Source: Mycteria americana (Eukaryota > Chordata > Aves > Ciconiiformes > Ciconiidae). Taken from it: a stretch of 64,000 nt of DNA. Both the position numbers and the translations under genes were made by a program. Of the stretch, positions 50,163-61,080 are shown piece by piece (position 1 is the first letter of the stretch; every line of letters begins with the position of its first letter). The notes under the pieces were generated by a model. The model ran no database searches, was not told the DNA's origin, and saw nothing but the letters and a program-made list of their open reading frames with translations. The stretch is from the NCBI RefSeq assembly GCF_035582795.1, contig NC_134366.1, forward strand, positions 139,276,756 through 139,340,755. Direction: 5' to 3'.

Positions 50163-51879
50163 GCAAATTAATATACATGCACCTTTGGATACCTTGTCAC
50201 AGAAGTCACACGCAAAGAGGGAATCCAATGTTTGTGTGGATAAACACACGTATTTTAAGCAGCCTCTCATAGAAATAGCGAGAATAATATAACAAAGTGA
50301 GTAGTAAGCCCTACATCTAATTTTATTCTGCCATACAGCTGTTTTCTAGATTTATAATGATGGACCTGATTTTTCACCCTACTTTGAATTTATCCTATGG
50401 AAACTCCAGTAATTTAAATGGTGCCAGAAGAAAATTTGGCAGAATGTGTTTTTCTGTGCAACCAGCTATTCCTCATACAGCCAGTTGTGTCTGCCAGCAT
50501 TGCATACAGCCTAGAAGTTATGTCCAGATTATGAAAATCAGAAATAAAGCTTCACTGTGTATCATAGCTAACACTGCTGAGCACATAAAAGTAGAAGCGA
50601 GAGTTTGTGGGAGAAACAAGAAGAGTCAAACAGTCATTCTGCAGTCAAAATCTATTATCATCATCACTTAATTTACCAAATAAATAAAAAAACATTAAAT
50701 AATGTAGAGAGAAAATACTAATGTGCTTGGGCATCTGTAACACTTCCTATTCTGCACTTGACTTTTCCACCATCTAGTGTTTACTCTGAGGATATGTTAT
50801 TGATGCTGTGGGAAGCAGAGGCATTACCTAAGTTCAATATATTGAACATTCATTCAAAGTTGATGTGAAAAATAAATACCAGATAATAAACTTAACATTT
50901 TTCTTTGAGGATGATACGGAGCCTGACTATACTGACAGTGATTAAACATCCTGAAAGATTGATCTGAGACATGTTGGGAAAACCCAGATATTGAGAACAT
51001 ACACCTGTCTGCCAGATGTGTGTTGTGGCAACGAGGGTGAGGAAGGAAGACTACGGCGAGAATTAAGCTTCAGGTTTTATTTTCAGACTTGAAAATGTGA
51101 ACTACAGTGAGTGCATGGATTTGATTCTTCATAAAACCAACTCCTTTTCATCAAGTTTCTCTTACTTTTGCTCCTTGGTTAATGCACATGTAAATACATA
51201 CACATGCAAACAAACTTATTTTAGTCTATTATGTACAGCATCTCTAACAAATGAGACACATACATTTGAACATTAGAAGAGCTGCAATCAGTTTGAACAT
51301 TTGGTGTTGTAAAGAAAACTTCGTTATTGCAGCTCCTGTGCAGTAAAGGTTAGAGCAGAAATTCCAGAATTTTATTCATGGAGTGAGATCTCATGAGTGG
51401 GAAAGGCCTCATTACAAAATTCACCCACAATACAGTACAAGATGACCACATTAAAAAATGTCCTACAAGGACTCCATGGACTCCAGCTGGCCTGGGCACC
51501 TCTCTGAGCTGTTGCGTTGGAAAACAATTTTCTAAACAGAAACTTCAAGAAAATTTACACTGCAAATTTTGAAGCCTTACCCATATCACACATTTTGTGT
51601 GAGGATTCATCTGCCCATGACAGAGAGGAAGTATGTGAGCACGTGAATCACAAATGTGGTGTCTCACAAAAATCTCATGTGGTTTGCCAAAAAAGCCAAG
51701 TTCTTTCTCACAAGTAGATCTAGTGGTCTCCCTGAAAAACATCAAGTGCTGCAAGGAGCATGTTCTCTGGCTGTCCAGGAGGACATGAATATTACTGCAA
51801 CAACTTCAACCAGCTGTTTTTTAACCTTTTTCCTCTGATGCTGCTTGAACGCTTGCATGTGGCCAGACTGTACAAGTGC

Positions 51880-51945
51880 TCTCCTGGGTCAGACCCAGTA
51901 ACTGGAGTAAATTGCTCTAGCTCAGTATTTTTTCTGTGTCAGTGT
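51880..51945 (+). repeat. Possible ancient amniote repeat fragment
   Basis: CTCCTGGGTCAGACCC and, 20 bp on, CTCTAGCTCAGTATT recall the conserved 3' portion of an old sauropsid CR1/SINE family (GGTCAGACC ... TCTAGC-CAGTAT). The match is short and from memory. Confidence 0.35.
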
Positions 51946-54135
51946 ATGAAAGTGTATTTCTAGAGAAGAGTGTAATATCAGGATGATCATGTACAAAATT
52001 TCACATTTCTCAACTGCCTAATGCACTGCAGGGTAAACACTGCCCAAAAGCTTTGGCTGAGGAGAAGAGGATAAGGGCTGATCATTTCTTCTGACCTGCA
52101 GTCTGAATGAAATAATAAAAAAAAAAAAAACAGAAAAAAGGCAGTAACATATTCTTCAGTCCCCTTGAGGATTTAGGCAGGGTGAGCCTTAAGTCCTCCG
52201 CTGCCTAGGCACTGCAGGGCAGGACACTGTTGCCTCTCATGGAGTGGGCCATACGCTAAATACGAAGTGAAGCAGCCTATGTCCTAAGTTGCCTAATTAG
52301 CTGAAAGACATGGCTAGCAAATGAACACAAATATATTTATTAATAATGCTTAATAAATTGTTCTTGACTAGCCAGTTTTGACAATTTTTTTCTTTCTCTT
52401 TGTCCAAGAATAGGTATGCAGCAAGGGCAAAACAAAACTGGGAAGGCAGGGTGTGGTTTAAACTGGGTTAGCAGAGGTGTTTTGGCTAATGTACAAACAG
52501 GCCATGATCATGCCTAGGACACTCATTTTAGCTTAGAAAAAGACAACAAAGTGTGCATCAGAGCTGAGTCAAGCAACCCAGTCTTCAGTGGAGGAGGAAT
52601 TCCAGAAACTAATCGCAGTCACCAGGGTACTTCATGTCATCATAAAGAGCCCAATCTCACGTATGGCAATGGGGAGGTTTTATTCTATTTTACCTTTGAC
52701 ACTGCAGGAGTACCAGGCCCTCCAAAATTACCAAACATCTGAAAGTGTGTTCAAATGCAGTTTGAAGACCTGGTGAAGAAACAGAGCTCTGGGACATGGG
52801 GAAAGAAGGAGACAGAAATAGTGAATAGGTGAAAGCTTGGGAGTGATTGCTGTAAAGTAGGAGGGCTTAGGGAGATTGTTTAGGAAGGTTGGTGGTACCA
52901 GGTGCAGGCAGAAGCTAAGGAAGTCAAAAAGTAAAAGTAAAAATCATTGGAAAAATGAACAAATTGAAGACTTTGGAAGAACAGAAGTCATTTAAGGAAG
53001 GAATGGGGAATTAGAAAGAAGATAGGTTATATTGTTTTCAGCTTTTTCTGGGGCATAATAAACCTTGCCTTGCATTTAGATTACTTTATTTCATCCTAAA
53101 ACAGATGACTGAAATAGGCAAGCTGACTGACACTTTAACAGGCCTTACTTCTTTTCATTGACTCTACAAATTGCTGGTGGTGACTACATGGATATAGTGA
53201 GTGACTGTAGAGGTGACTACAGTAGAGACATCTAACTTTCAGGACAGATGAATAGCATCCCATGTTTTGTGAACAAAGCTCAGTCTGAATGCAGTCTAAC
53301 CTAGAAAAAGCTGCAAAACTTGCCAGACAAAGGATCAGTCTTCCTTTCAACAGGACAGCAGCCAGTTCAGAAAAAGACTCACTAGCTCTGGCAAGAGGAA
53401 AATATCAAGACAGGGGAGCCAAGTCAGACAGTGCCCTGAGCCACTGGTTATCATCTCCTACAGGAAGACAGGGAGGGAGGACGGAGGGAAGGAGATAGTC
53501 TGTAACCACCCCTCACAGCTTTCCAGGGGAATGCTAGCAATTCAGCTTCTGAGTCATAGCCACGAGTTGCTCTCCTGCAGAAGGGGTGGGATTTGGAGCA
53601 GAATGGCTTGAGTCACTCCTTGAGATTGGCCCAAGTGTGAACTCCCCGGGTTTGATGAAAGCAAATACATTCAACCTGGGATGCAGGACATAACTGCATG
53701 TTTCTTTATCCAGGAGAGGCTGTGATGCACTTGTGGCTTTAATGCTCTGTGCTAGCTCCAGCACCGAGACAGACTGAGTCCTTTAGCCTCCCTCTGGAAA
53801 AAAAAAAAGAGGGTTTTAATTCATTCCAGCCACATCCACACGCCGTCCTGTTGTGCATTCTCAGAGTTTAGGCTACAAAAGCATGTTGAAAACACTGTGT
53901 GTTCCAGCTCCCCAAGACTCCCTTAGGCCCAGGGGTGCTAAGTACTTTCCTCTCTTTGAGCTCTAGATGCAGCACAGAGGCTGTAAATGCAACAACATGG
54001 GTTGGAAATTTGAATTTTGCCTCAATTGGGACAACAGAGCCGCCACAATGAACAGCAATTTCACATTTCTTTGGAGTAGGAACATATTTGAACCAGCCTA
54101 GCAGATGGGAGAATCTATCCAGAAGTAAAGTTAAC

Positions 54136-54136
<1 letters not shown>

Positions 54137-54166
<30 letters not shown>

Positions 54167-54169
54167 AAA
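54137..54169 (+). repeat. Poly-C (20) abutting poly-A (13)
   Basis: Twenty C followed directly by thirteen A. No retrotransposon body is recognisable on either side, so this is a simple-sequence expansion; the homopolymer lengths may be inexact. Confidence 0.95.
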
Positions 54170-57100
54170 GAAGCCAGTAAGATGATTCTGCAGTCGTTAT
54201 TGTGGCAAAGACAGCAAATAGGAAAGCACTCTATGTTAGACTGTACAAAGCAATCTGGTGTAATTGATGAAACCATTCCAGGCCCCCTGCTAATGCAATT
54301 AGCGTTCTGAAAGTATTGCAGCTTTCTCCATTTCCTCTGACATAGGTGAAGGGTTACAATCAGGTACAGGATAGAATAAATACATTTTATGCAAAAAATC
54401 CATAAAAATTACTGTCAGTTGGTTTCTCATATAGTGCTTATAATGCCACTGGTATATATAAAAGTTGTCCTGAGTTCGTAGGGAAACTAGTCATATTGAA
54501 ATGATTAAAGCAAGCCAGAGGGAGAATTATCTGAGAAATCCATAGTATTTTATGGATGAGCTGGCATATATAGTATTTACCATATCATAACTCATACAAG
54601 TCTTACTTACTATCTTAATGAGTGACAATAGCATATCTGGAAAACATCTGCCCTGGAAAAGGACATATCAACTACTCTCTGTCTGCTTGAAAAATGTAGA
54701 TATAGTATTACTCTCTGTCAGCCATGCATATCATATGTGGTATGAAATGTCTTCAGTGGTAAAAGAATAAGGAGTACATGTTTCATTTCTAAATGCCCCA
54801 GACTAGAGTCTGATGTCTTTTCTCAGGATGAGTACCCCTTAGCCCCTGAGTAGTCTAATGGAAAATGGGGTACATGTTTTCTGCTCAGCAGGAGTTCAGG
54901 TTGCTCTATGAATTAAATCCCAGCAGGACTAAAATAATTTTCCAGCAAGTCAGTAAAAAAGTATTTTACAATGAAATATAATTGTTCTTCATGTTCTTAC
55001 GAAGAGACTGGCATTGGGAAAAAGAGAGAAAAGCTTAGAGAAGGTGTTTCTTTTGCAAATTTAAAAGAAATCACTTAGGTTACCATGGCCATTTATATAG
55101 CTGCTCTCTCTTCCTTTTCAACTGTCATGCATGTTTTGGCTGGCATGATTACAGTATATTCCTAATCCCTAGAACAGCATTTTTCCCATCAGAACCAGCA
55201 GCAGCTGCAGCTTGAACATGTTTATCAACACACCCACCTGTGTTTTTGTCATGGACCGCCAATGATGCCATAACTCCTCCTGTTCTTTCCACTATGTAGG
55301 TGTTTTTAGTGTCTTTCCAAAGAAATGGATTTTGAGAGCTGGGATATTTCCCATTTGATATAGTGTTTTACTAAACTGAACTTTGCTTTAATGGAAAAAA
55401 TCCAGAATGATCAGACCCATGGCAATTACAAGAGGTAGTACATACATCCTGCCAGTTTTAAAAAAGTGTGGTGTCCAGCTCTCAACTCTTTAAAAAGCAA
55501 CTATTTTCTACTGAAAGAATCAGTAGAAGTTTTTCACTGCTACTGCAGACACTCCCCTCTTTTTTACATAAGTTGCTAAAATACTGAACCCAAAAGCATG
55601 TTATGGTTTGTTTTCTGGCTCAGGATGCAGATATAGTAATGGGAAAAAGTTAGCTTCGTGGGCATCTTGAATGTTTGCAATAATTCTCTTTCTTCAGTAG
55701 TTATGCTTTGTCATTAGAGAGTGTGAACATTCTCATTCTTATTAACAGAGTGATCTTTAGCCAAGGAATTATCTAATAGAACAGCTGGGACACTTTGAAC
55801 TGAACTGTGGACTTAAATTAAGTTCACAATTCAGACCACTTTGCCTTGGCTTAGCTTTTTCTTTTTCTTTTTCTTTTTTTTTTTTAATAAATAGAGTAGA
55901 GATCTAAAATATTTTTCACCAGTCCCCGTGCTCATCAGGTATTCTTATATTAACTAAACTAAGGAACGTCAGGTGGAGATAAAGATCTGTGTAGCAGCTG
56001 TGATGCTAGTGTTCATTTAAACTGGAGTTCCAGTTTATTTTGTTCACCGAATATGGGTTTTCATGACTATCCCACATGCCTTTAGATGATATTTTTCATC
56101 TCCTTACAAAGGTCTGTTCTTAGCTAGAAAACGCTGTGGTCTAAACTAGAAATGTGAGAAGACTTATATTTATTATCTTGTTAGTTCCAGAAGAGGAATC
56201 TACCAGCACTTACAGAAGACTAAGCAGAGTTTAATGGTAGTTTATGGGCTCTGTCTCTTAGCAGAATCATGTACTGTTTACAACTGTTTCCAAGACATGC
56301 AGGTGCATTGTGAGAAAATGAGCCACTACTGAAGTCATATTATAGACACTTAGTTACAAGTGTTTCAGTCACATAGCAAGAAATTAACAATGCTGCATTT
56401 GTTTTCTTTTTAATATTTCTCATATTTCTTATTCTCATTCTAAAGGAATGCATTCTAATCCAAGGACACATTCTCATACATTCATTAATCCTGCTGCTCT
56501 AAAATGTTTCACATGAAAACTGAAAATCAGATGGCTTTATGCGTTCCAACTGGGCTTTTGTAAAACAGGGTCATCCTTGAACTTGTCATCTGCTGAGGTA
56601 TTAAATTCCAGATTTCACTCAATTACATGATCTTAAGAATATGGCAAGTTGCCATTTCTTTCTCAACTTTGAACAAATGTTATTGCATCTAACTGTTTAA
56701 TTTCAGGAATCCCTCAATTATAAGTGACCCTTAACAGGAAGTTGTACGTCTATTAAAAAATTTACCTATGAAGGGAATGTAAATGTTACTTATGGCTACA
56801 TTCTGTTAAGACTAAAAGGCACAATTTTTTTTTTCATCCAGAGTTTAGCAAGCGTGATTTAACAAATTAATATTTACTTCAGAGCTGTATGCAACGTTTG
56901 TTTTTCCTCACATTGGAAGACAGTATTATGAAACCTAATACATTGCCTTTGCAGAAATACTCAGTGATCATTAAGATGATCCATTTATTAAAGTTACATT
57001 TAATTACAGCAAAAATTGGTCTAAAATGGGGCAAAGTTTGAAAGACCAAACATTTCAAATCAAAGAAATCAGTTAAAGTAAAATAAAACATGCCATGTTA

Positions 57101-57519
57101 AAAACAGTTGTTTCAGATAAAACTTTAACTCTTCCCTAAAATAATTGCATACAATAAATTCCTCCTTAAATAGCATATTTTTGTTTTTCTGAACCACCTT
57201 TCTGGGACATTCTCCATGTCTTTGCTTCTGTAGCAGCACTCAAAAACTAAATTCACTGGATTTTTGACTGAGTTCACTGCGCATATCTATTGCAACATAA
57301 CAGTTTCACAGAATCTGCACTAATTAAACTATAATTATTAAACATCAAAAAATTAACATAACTGCAGACTTCAGCTGCCTGATGGTATGTAGAATACTGC
57401 TAGCCAAAAAGGGTAGATTTCTTATTGGAGCAGAGTTTTACATTTTACCCGAGGTTTTAGACAGGCAAATCTGCATTTTAAGGTTAAATTTACATGCAAA
57501 AGAGATAAATTAAGATACA

Positions 57520-60081
57520 TCCTGGTGACACCATAGTGGGGGTCTGCTACAGGCCACCCAACCAGGAAGACCGAGTGGATGAGGCCCTCTATAGACAGAT
57601 AGGAGCAGCCTCACGTTCACAAGCCCTGGTCCTCTTAGGGGACTTCAGCAACCCCGATATCTGTTGGAGGGACAACACAGCAGGGCATAAGCAATCCAGG
57701 AGGTTCCTGGAATGCATTGATGATAACTTCTTTCTCCAAGTGATAGAAGAGCTAATGAGGAGAAGTGTTATGCTGAACCTTGTTCTCACCAACAAGGAGG
57801 GGCTGATGGGGAATGTGAAGCTCAAGGGCAGCCTTGGCTGCAGTGACCATGAAATGGTGGAGTTCAAGATCTTTAGGGCACTGAGGAGGGTGCACAGCAA
57901 GCTCACTGCCCTGGACTTCAGGAGAGCAGACTTTGGCCTCTTCAGGGATCTGCTTGGTAGAGTACCGTGGGATAAAGCCCTGGAGGGAAGAGGGGCCCAA
58001 GCAAGCTGGTTAATATTCAAGGATCACCTCCTCCAAGCTCAGGAGCGATGCATCCCAACAAAGAGCAAGCCAGGCAAAAACACCAGGAGGCTTGCATGCA
58101 TGAACAAGGAGCTTCTGGACAAACTCAGACATAAAAAGGAAGCCTACAGAGGGTGGAAGCAAGGACAGGTAGCCTGGGAGGAATACAGAGAAATTGTCCG
58201 AGCAGCCAGGGATCAGGTTAGGAAAAGCTAAATCCCTGATAGAATTCAGTCTGGCCAGGAACATCAAGTGCAACAAGAAAAGCTTCTATAGATATGTCAG
58301 TGATAAAAGGAAGACTAGAGAAAATATGGGCCCTCTCTGGAAGGAAACAGGACACCCAGTTACCTGGGATATGGAGAAGGCTGAGGTACTCAATGACTTT
58401 TTTGCTTCAGTCTTCACTGGCAAGTGCTCAAGCCACACCACCCAAGTCGCAGAAGGTAAAGGCAGGGACTGGGAGAATGATGAACCACCCACTGTAGGAG
58501 ATTAGGTTTGAGCACCTAAGTAACCTGAAGGTGCACAAGTCCATGGGACCTGGTGAGGTGCATCTGCGGGTCCTGAGGGAACTGGCAGATGAAGTTGCTA
58601 AGCCACTGTCCATCATATTTGAGAAGTTGTGGCAGTCCAGTGAAGTTCCCACTGACTGGAAATGGGGAAACATAACCCCCATTTTTAAAAAGAGAAAAAA
58701 GGAAGACCCGGAGAACTACAGGCCAGCCAGTCTCACCTCTGTGCCCAGCAAGATCATGGAGCAGATCCTCCTGGAAACTATGCTAAGGCACATAGAAAAT
58801 AAAGAAGTGATTGGTGACAGCCAACATGGCTTCACTAAGGGCAAATTGTGCCTGACAAATTTGGTGGCCTTCTACGACAGGGTTACAGCCTTGCTGGATA
58901 ACGGAAGAGCAACTGACGTCATCTACCAGGATTTGTGCAAAGCATTTGGCACTGTCCCGCACGACATCCTTGTCTTTAAATTGGAGAGACATAGATTTGA
59001 CAGATGGACCACTTGGTGGATAAGGAATTGGCTGGATGGTTGCACTCAAAGAGTTGTGGTCAATGGCTCAATGTCCAAGCGGAGACCAGTGACAAGTGGT
59101 GTTCCTCAGGGGTCGGTATTGGGACTGGCACTGTTTAACATCTTTGTTGGCAACACAGACAGTGGGATTGAGTGCACTCTCAGCAAGTTTGCCGACGACA
59201 CCAAGCTGTGTGGTGTGGTTGACATGCTGGAGGGAAGGGATGCCATCCAGAGGGACCTTGACAGGCTGGAGAGGTGGGCGTGTGCGAACCTCATGACATT
59301 CAAAAAGGCCAAGTGCAAGGTCCTGCACATGGGTCGGGACAATCCCAAGCACAAATACAGTCTGGGTGGAGAATGGATTGAGAGCAGCCCTGAGGAGAAG
59401 GACTTGGGGGTGTTGGATGATGAGAAGCTCAACATGACCCGGCAATGTGCACTTGCAGACCAGAAAGCCAACCACATCCTGGGCTGCATCAAAAGAAGCG
59501 TGACCAGCAAGTCAAGAGAGGTGATTCTCCCCCTCTACTCCACTCTCATGACACCCCATCTGGAGTACTGCATTCAGCTTTGGGGTCCCCAACAGAAGAA
59601 GGACATGGACCTGTTGGAGCAAGTCCAGAGGAGGGCCACGAAGATGATCAGAGGGCTGGAGCACCTCTCCTATGAAGACAGGCTGAGAGAGTTGGGGTTG
59701 TTCAGCCTGGAGAAGAGAAGGCTCCAGGGAGACCTTATAGCAGCCTTCCAGTACCTGAAGGGGGCCTACAAGAAAGCTGGAGAGGGATTTTTTACAAGGG
59801 CATGTAGTGATAGGACAAGGGGTAATGGTTTTAAACTGAAAGAGGGTAGATTTAGATTAGATATAAGGGAGAAATTCTTCACTATGAGGGTGGTGAGGCA
59901 CTGGAACAGGTTGCCTGCAGAAGTTGTGGATGCTCCATCCCTGGAAGTGTTCAAGGCCAGGTTGGATGGGGCTTTGAGCAACCTGGTCTAGCGGAAGGTG
60001 TCCCTGCCCATGGCAGGGGGTGTGGAACTAGGTGATCTTTAAGGTCCCTTCCAATCCAAACCATTCTATGATTCTATGATT
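57520..60081 (+). mobile_element. CR1 LINE, 5'-truncated with intact 3' end
   Basis: This is the longest and best-kept retrotransposon in the window. It opens inside the ORF2 endonuclease ([17 protein letters not shown] from about 57537) and runs through reverse transcriptase to the canonical CR1 3' end, with GGTCCCTTCCAATCCAAACC followed by the ATTCTATG octamer repeated at 60063-60080. No target-site duplication is apparent, as usual for CR1. Truncation at the 5' end reflects incomplete reverse transcription, the rule for this family. Confidence 0.95.
57536..59991 (+). pseudogene. CR1 ORF2 (endonuclease C-part plus reverse transcriptase), frameshifted
   Basis: ORF2 is carried in three frames: 57536-58231 (endonuclease C-terminal half, with [11 protein letters not shown] and [13 protein letters not shown]), 58194-58505 (linker, with [11 protein letters not shown]) and 58531-59991 (486 codons, reverse transcriptase and C-terminus). 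Two frame changes, near 58220 and 58505, plus loss of the endonuclease N-terminus make it non-functional. The long reading frame keeps the HGFTKGKLC motif, the motif A aspartate (in YQDLCKAFG, which deviates from the usual YLDFSKAFD), VPQGSVLG and the catalytic FADDT at residues 220-224. It ends with LDGALSNLV and a TAG stop. CR1 ORF2 supplies nicking and target-primed reverse transcription for LINE mobility. Confidence 0.93.
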
Positions 60082-60249
60082 ATTTTTCAACACGTCTGCT
60101 TTTCAGTGCAGAGCAGTTGCACAGCTGCCCTTTCTCTCAGTTGGACTTTCTGTTGAAACAAAATGCTCTGGGCAAATGTGTTACGTTGCACAAGACCATG
60201 CAGTGCCATGAGTGGACTCCTTCTCTACACAGGAAGGGAGACAGTGGTG

Positions 60250-61080
60250 TTCAAAGGGTGATGAGTGAGCTGCAAAGGCAGAGTCAGCATCCTCCTAGCT
60301 GGGTGTGGAGGGAAGGCAGCAGGGCTTGATAAGTGGTTGCAGGAGGAATTGGGAAGAGATAAGGGAGCAGGGCTAGGACTTGAATAGCTGGGGGCTGGGA
60401 GAGTGCAGCTGGTGAGAAGGGCAAACCTCTCCCAAAAAAGGGAGACCAAGAAAAGTGAACAGCTGCTGCAGCTGCAGGGAGCCCGGGAAACAGTAGCTGG
60501 GAAAAGTTTGACTTGAAACGGGACCTATAGGAGCTAAGCCAGGAACAGCTGAGAGACTGCGGGAAGGAAGGACTTCTGGGGATCTTCCCACTGCAGGTAG
60601 AGGGCAGCTCAGGCAGCCAGGCAGCCAGCCACCTTGAAACCTTTGCCAAGCGGTGGCGGAAAACTTCTTTTGAGTAAGCAAAGCATGGGAAAAATCTCAT
60701 CAGGCCTTTCAATTATGGGCTTGTGAAGGGGAAAATGGGCTTCTGGACAGTCGGAAGTTGGAATCTGCTCCTGGGTATAAAATAAGGAGGCTGGGAATCG
60801 CTCGGTCTTTCTGTGGGGAAATGCACGCATCTGCGCTTTGCACTCCGGCTGTCACAGGTGGAGAGAACGTGAGAGCAGAGATCTGGGAAGTCACTTGGCA
60901 TGGACCTGCTGGAGACACCAGACCCCTGTCAGATCATCAGCGTATGAGTAACTCACATGTTTGAAAGACCAAAAATTTCTAAGACTTTCTTTATCGTAGT
61001 GAATTAAACCTGCCCAGGAAAACTCTCTCTCTTTGAGGCCAACTAGCACAGACTAGCCTGTGTCCATACTATTAAACTCT
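60250..61080 (+). promoter_or_regulatory. TATA-containing, LTR- or promoter-like stretch
   Basis: Immediately downstream of the CR1 the sequence becomes GC-richer than its surroundings for about 700 bp. TATAAAAT sits at 60776-60783, then CpG-containing sequence (AATCGCTCGGTCTTTC), and ATTAAA at 61003-61008 and again near 61070. TATA followed by a polyadenylation motif within 230 bp is an LTR-like layout, but I could not place TG/CA ends or target duplications. Open frames of up to 142 codons on the minus strand resemble nothing known. Confidence 0.35.

Larger units (their letters stand above)
48681..57519. other. Intergenic, no gene seen
   Basis: AT-rich DNA with a 22-bp tandem duplication (50119), a possible old repeat fragment (51880), the poly-C/poly-A run (54137) and pyrimidine-rich tracts such as 55857-55886. 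No exon is recognisable. Confidence 0.6.

Noticed and set aside
57589-59510. Minus-strand frames of up to 143 codons across the CR1 at 57.5-60.1 kb
   Set aside because: They are antisense to the recognised CR1 ORF2.
60284-60712. 142-codon minus-strand frame in the GC-richer stretch after the CR1
   Set aside because: Pro/Ser/Leu-rich, no motif, and overlaps other frames; better read as non-coding or LTR-like DNA.
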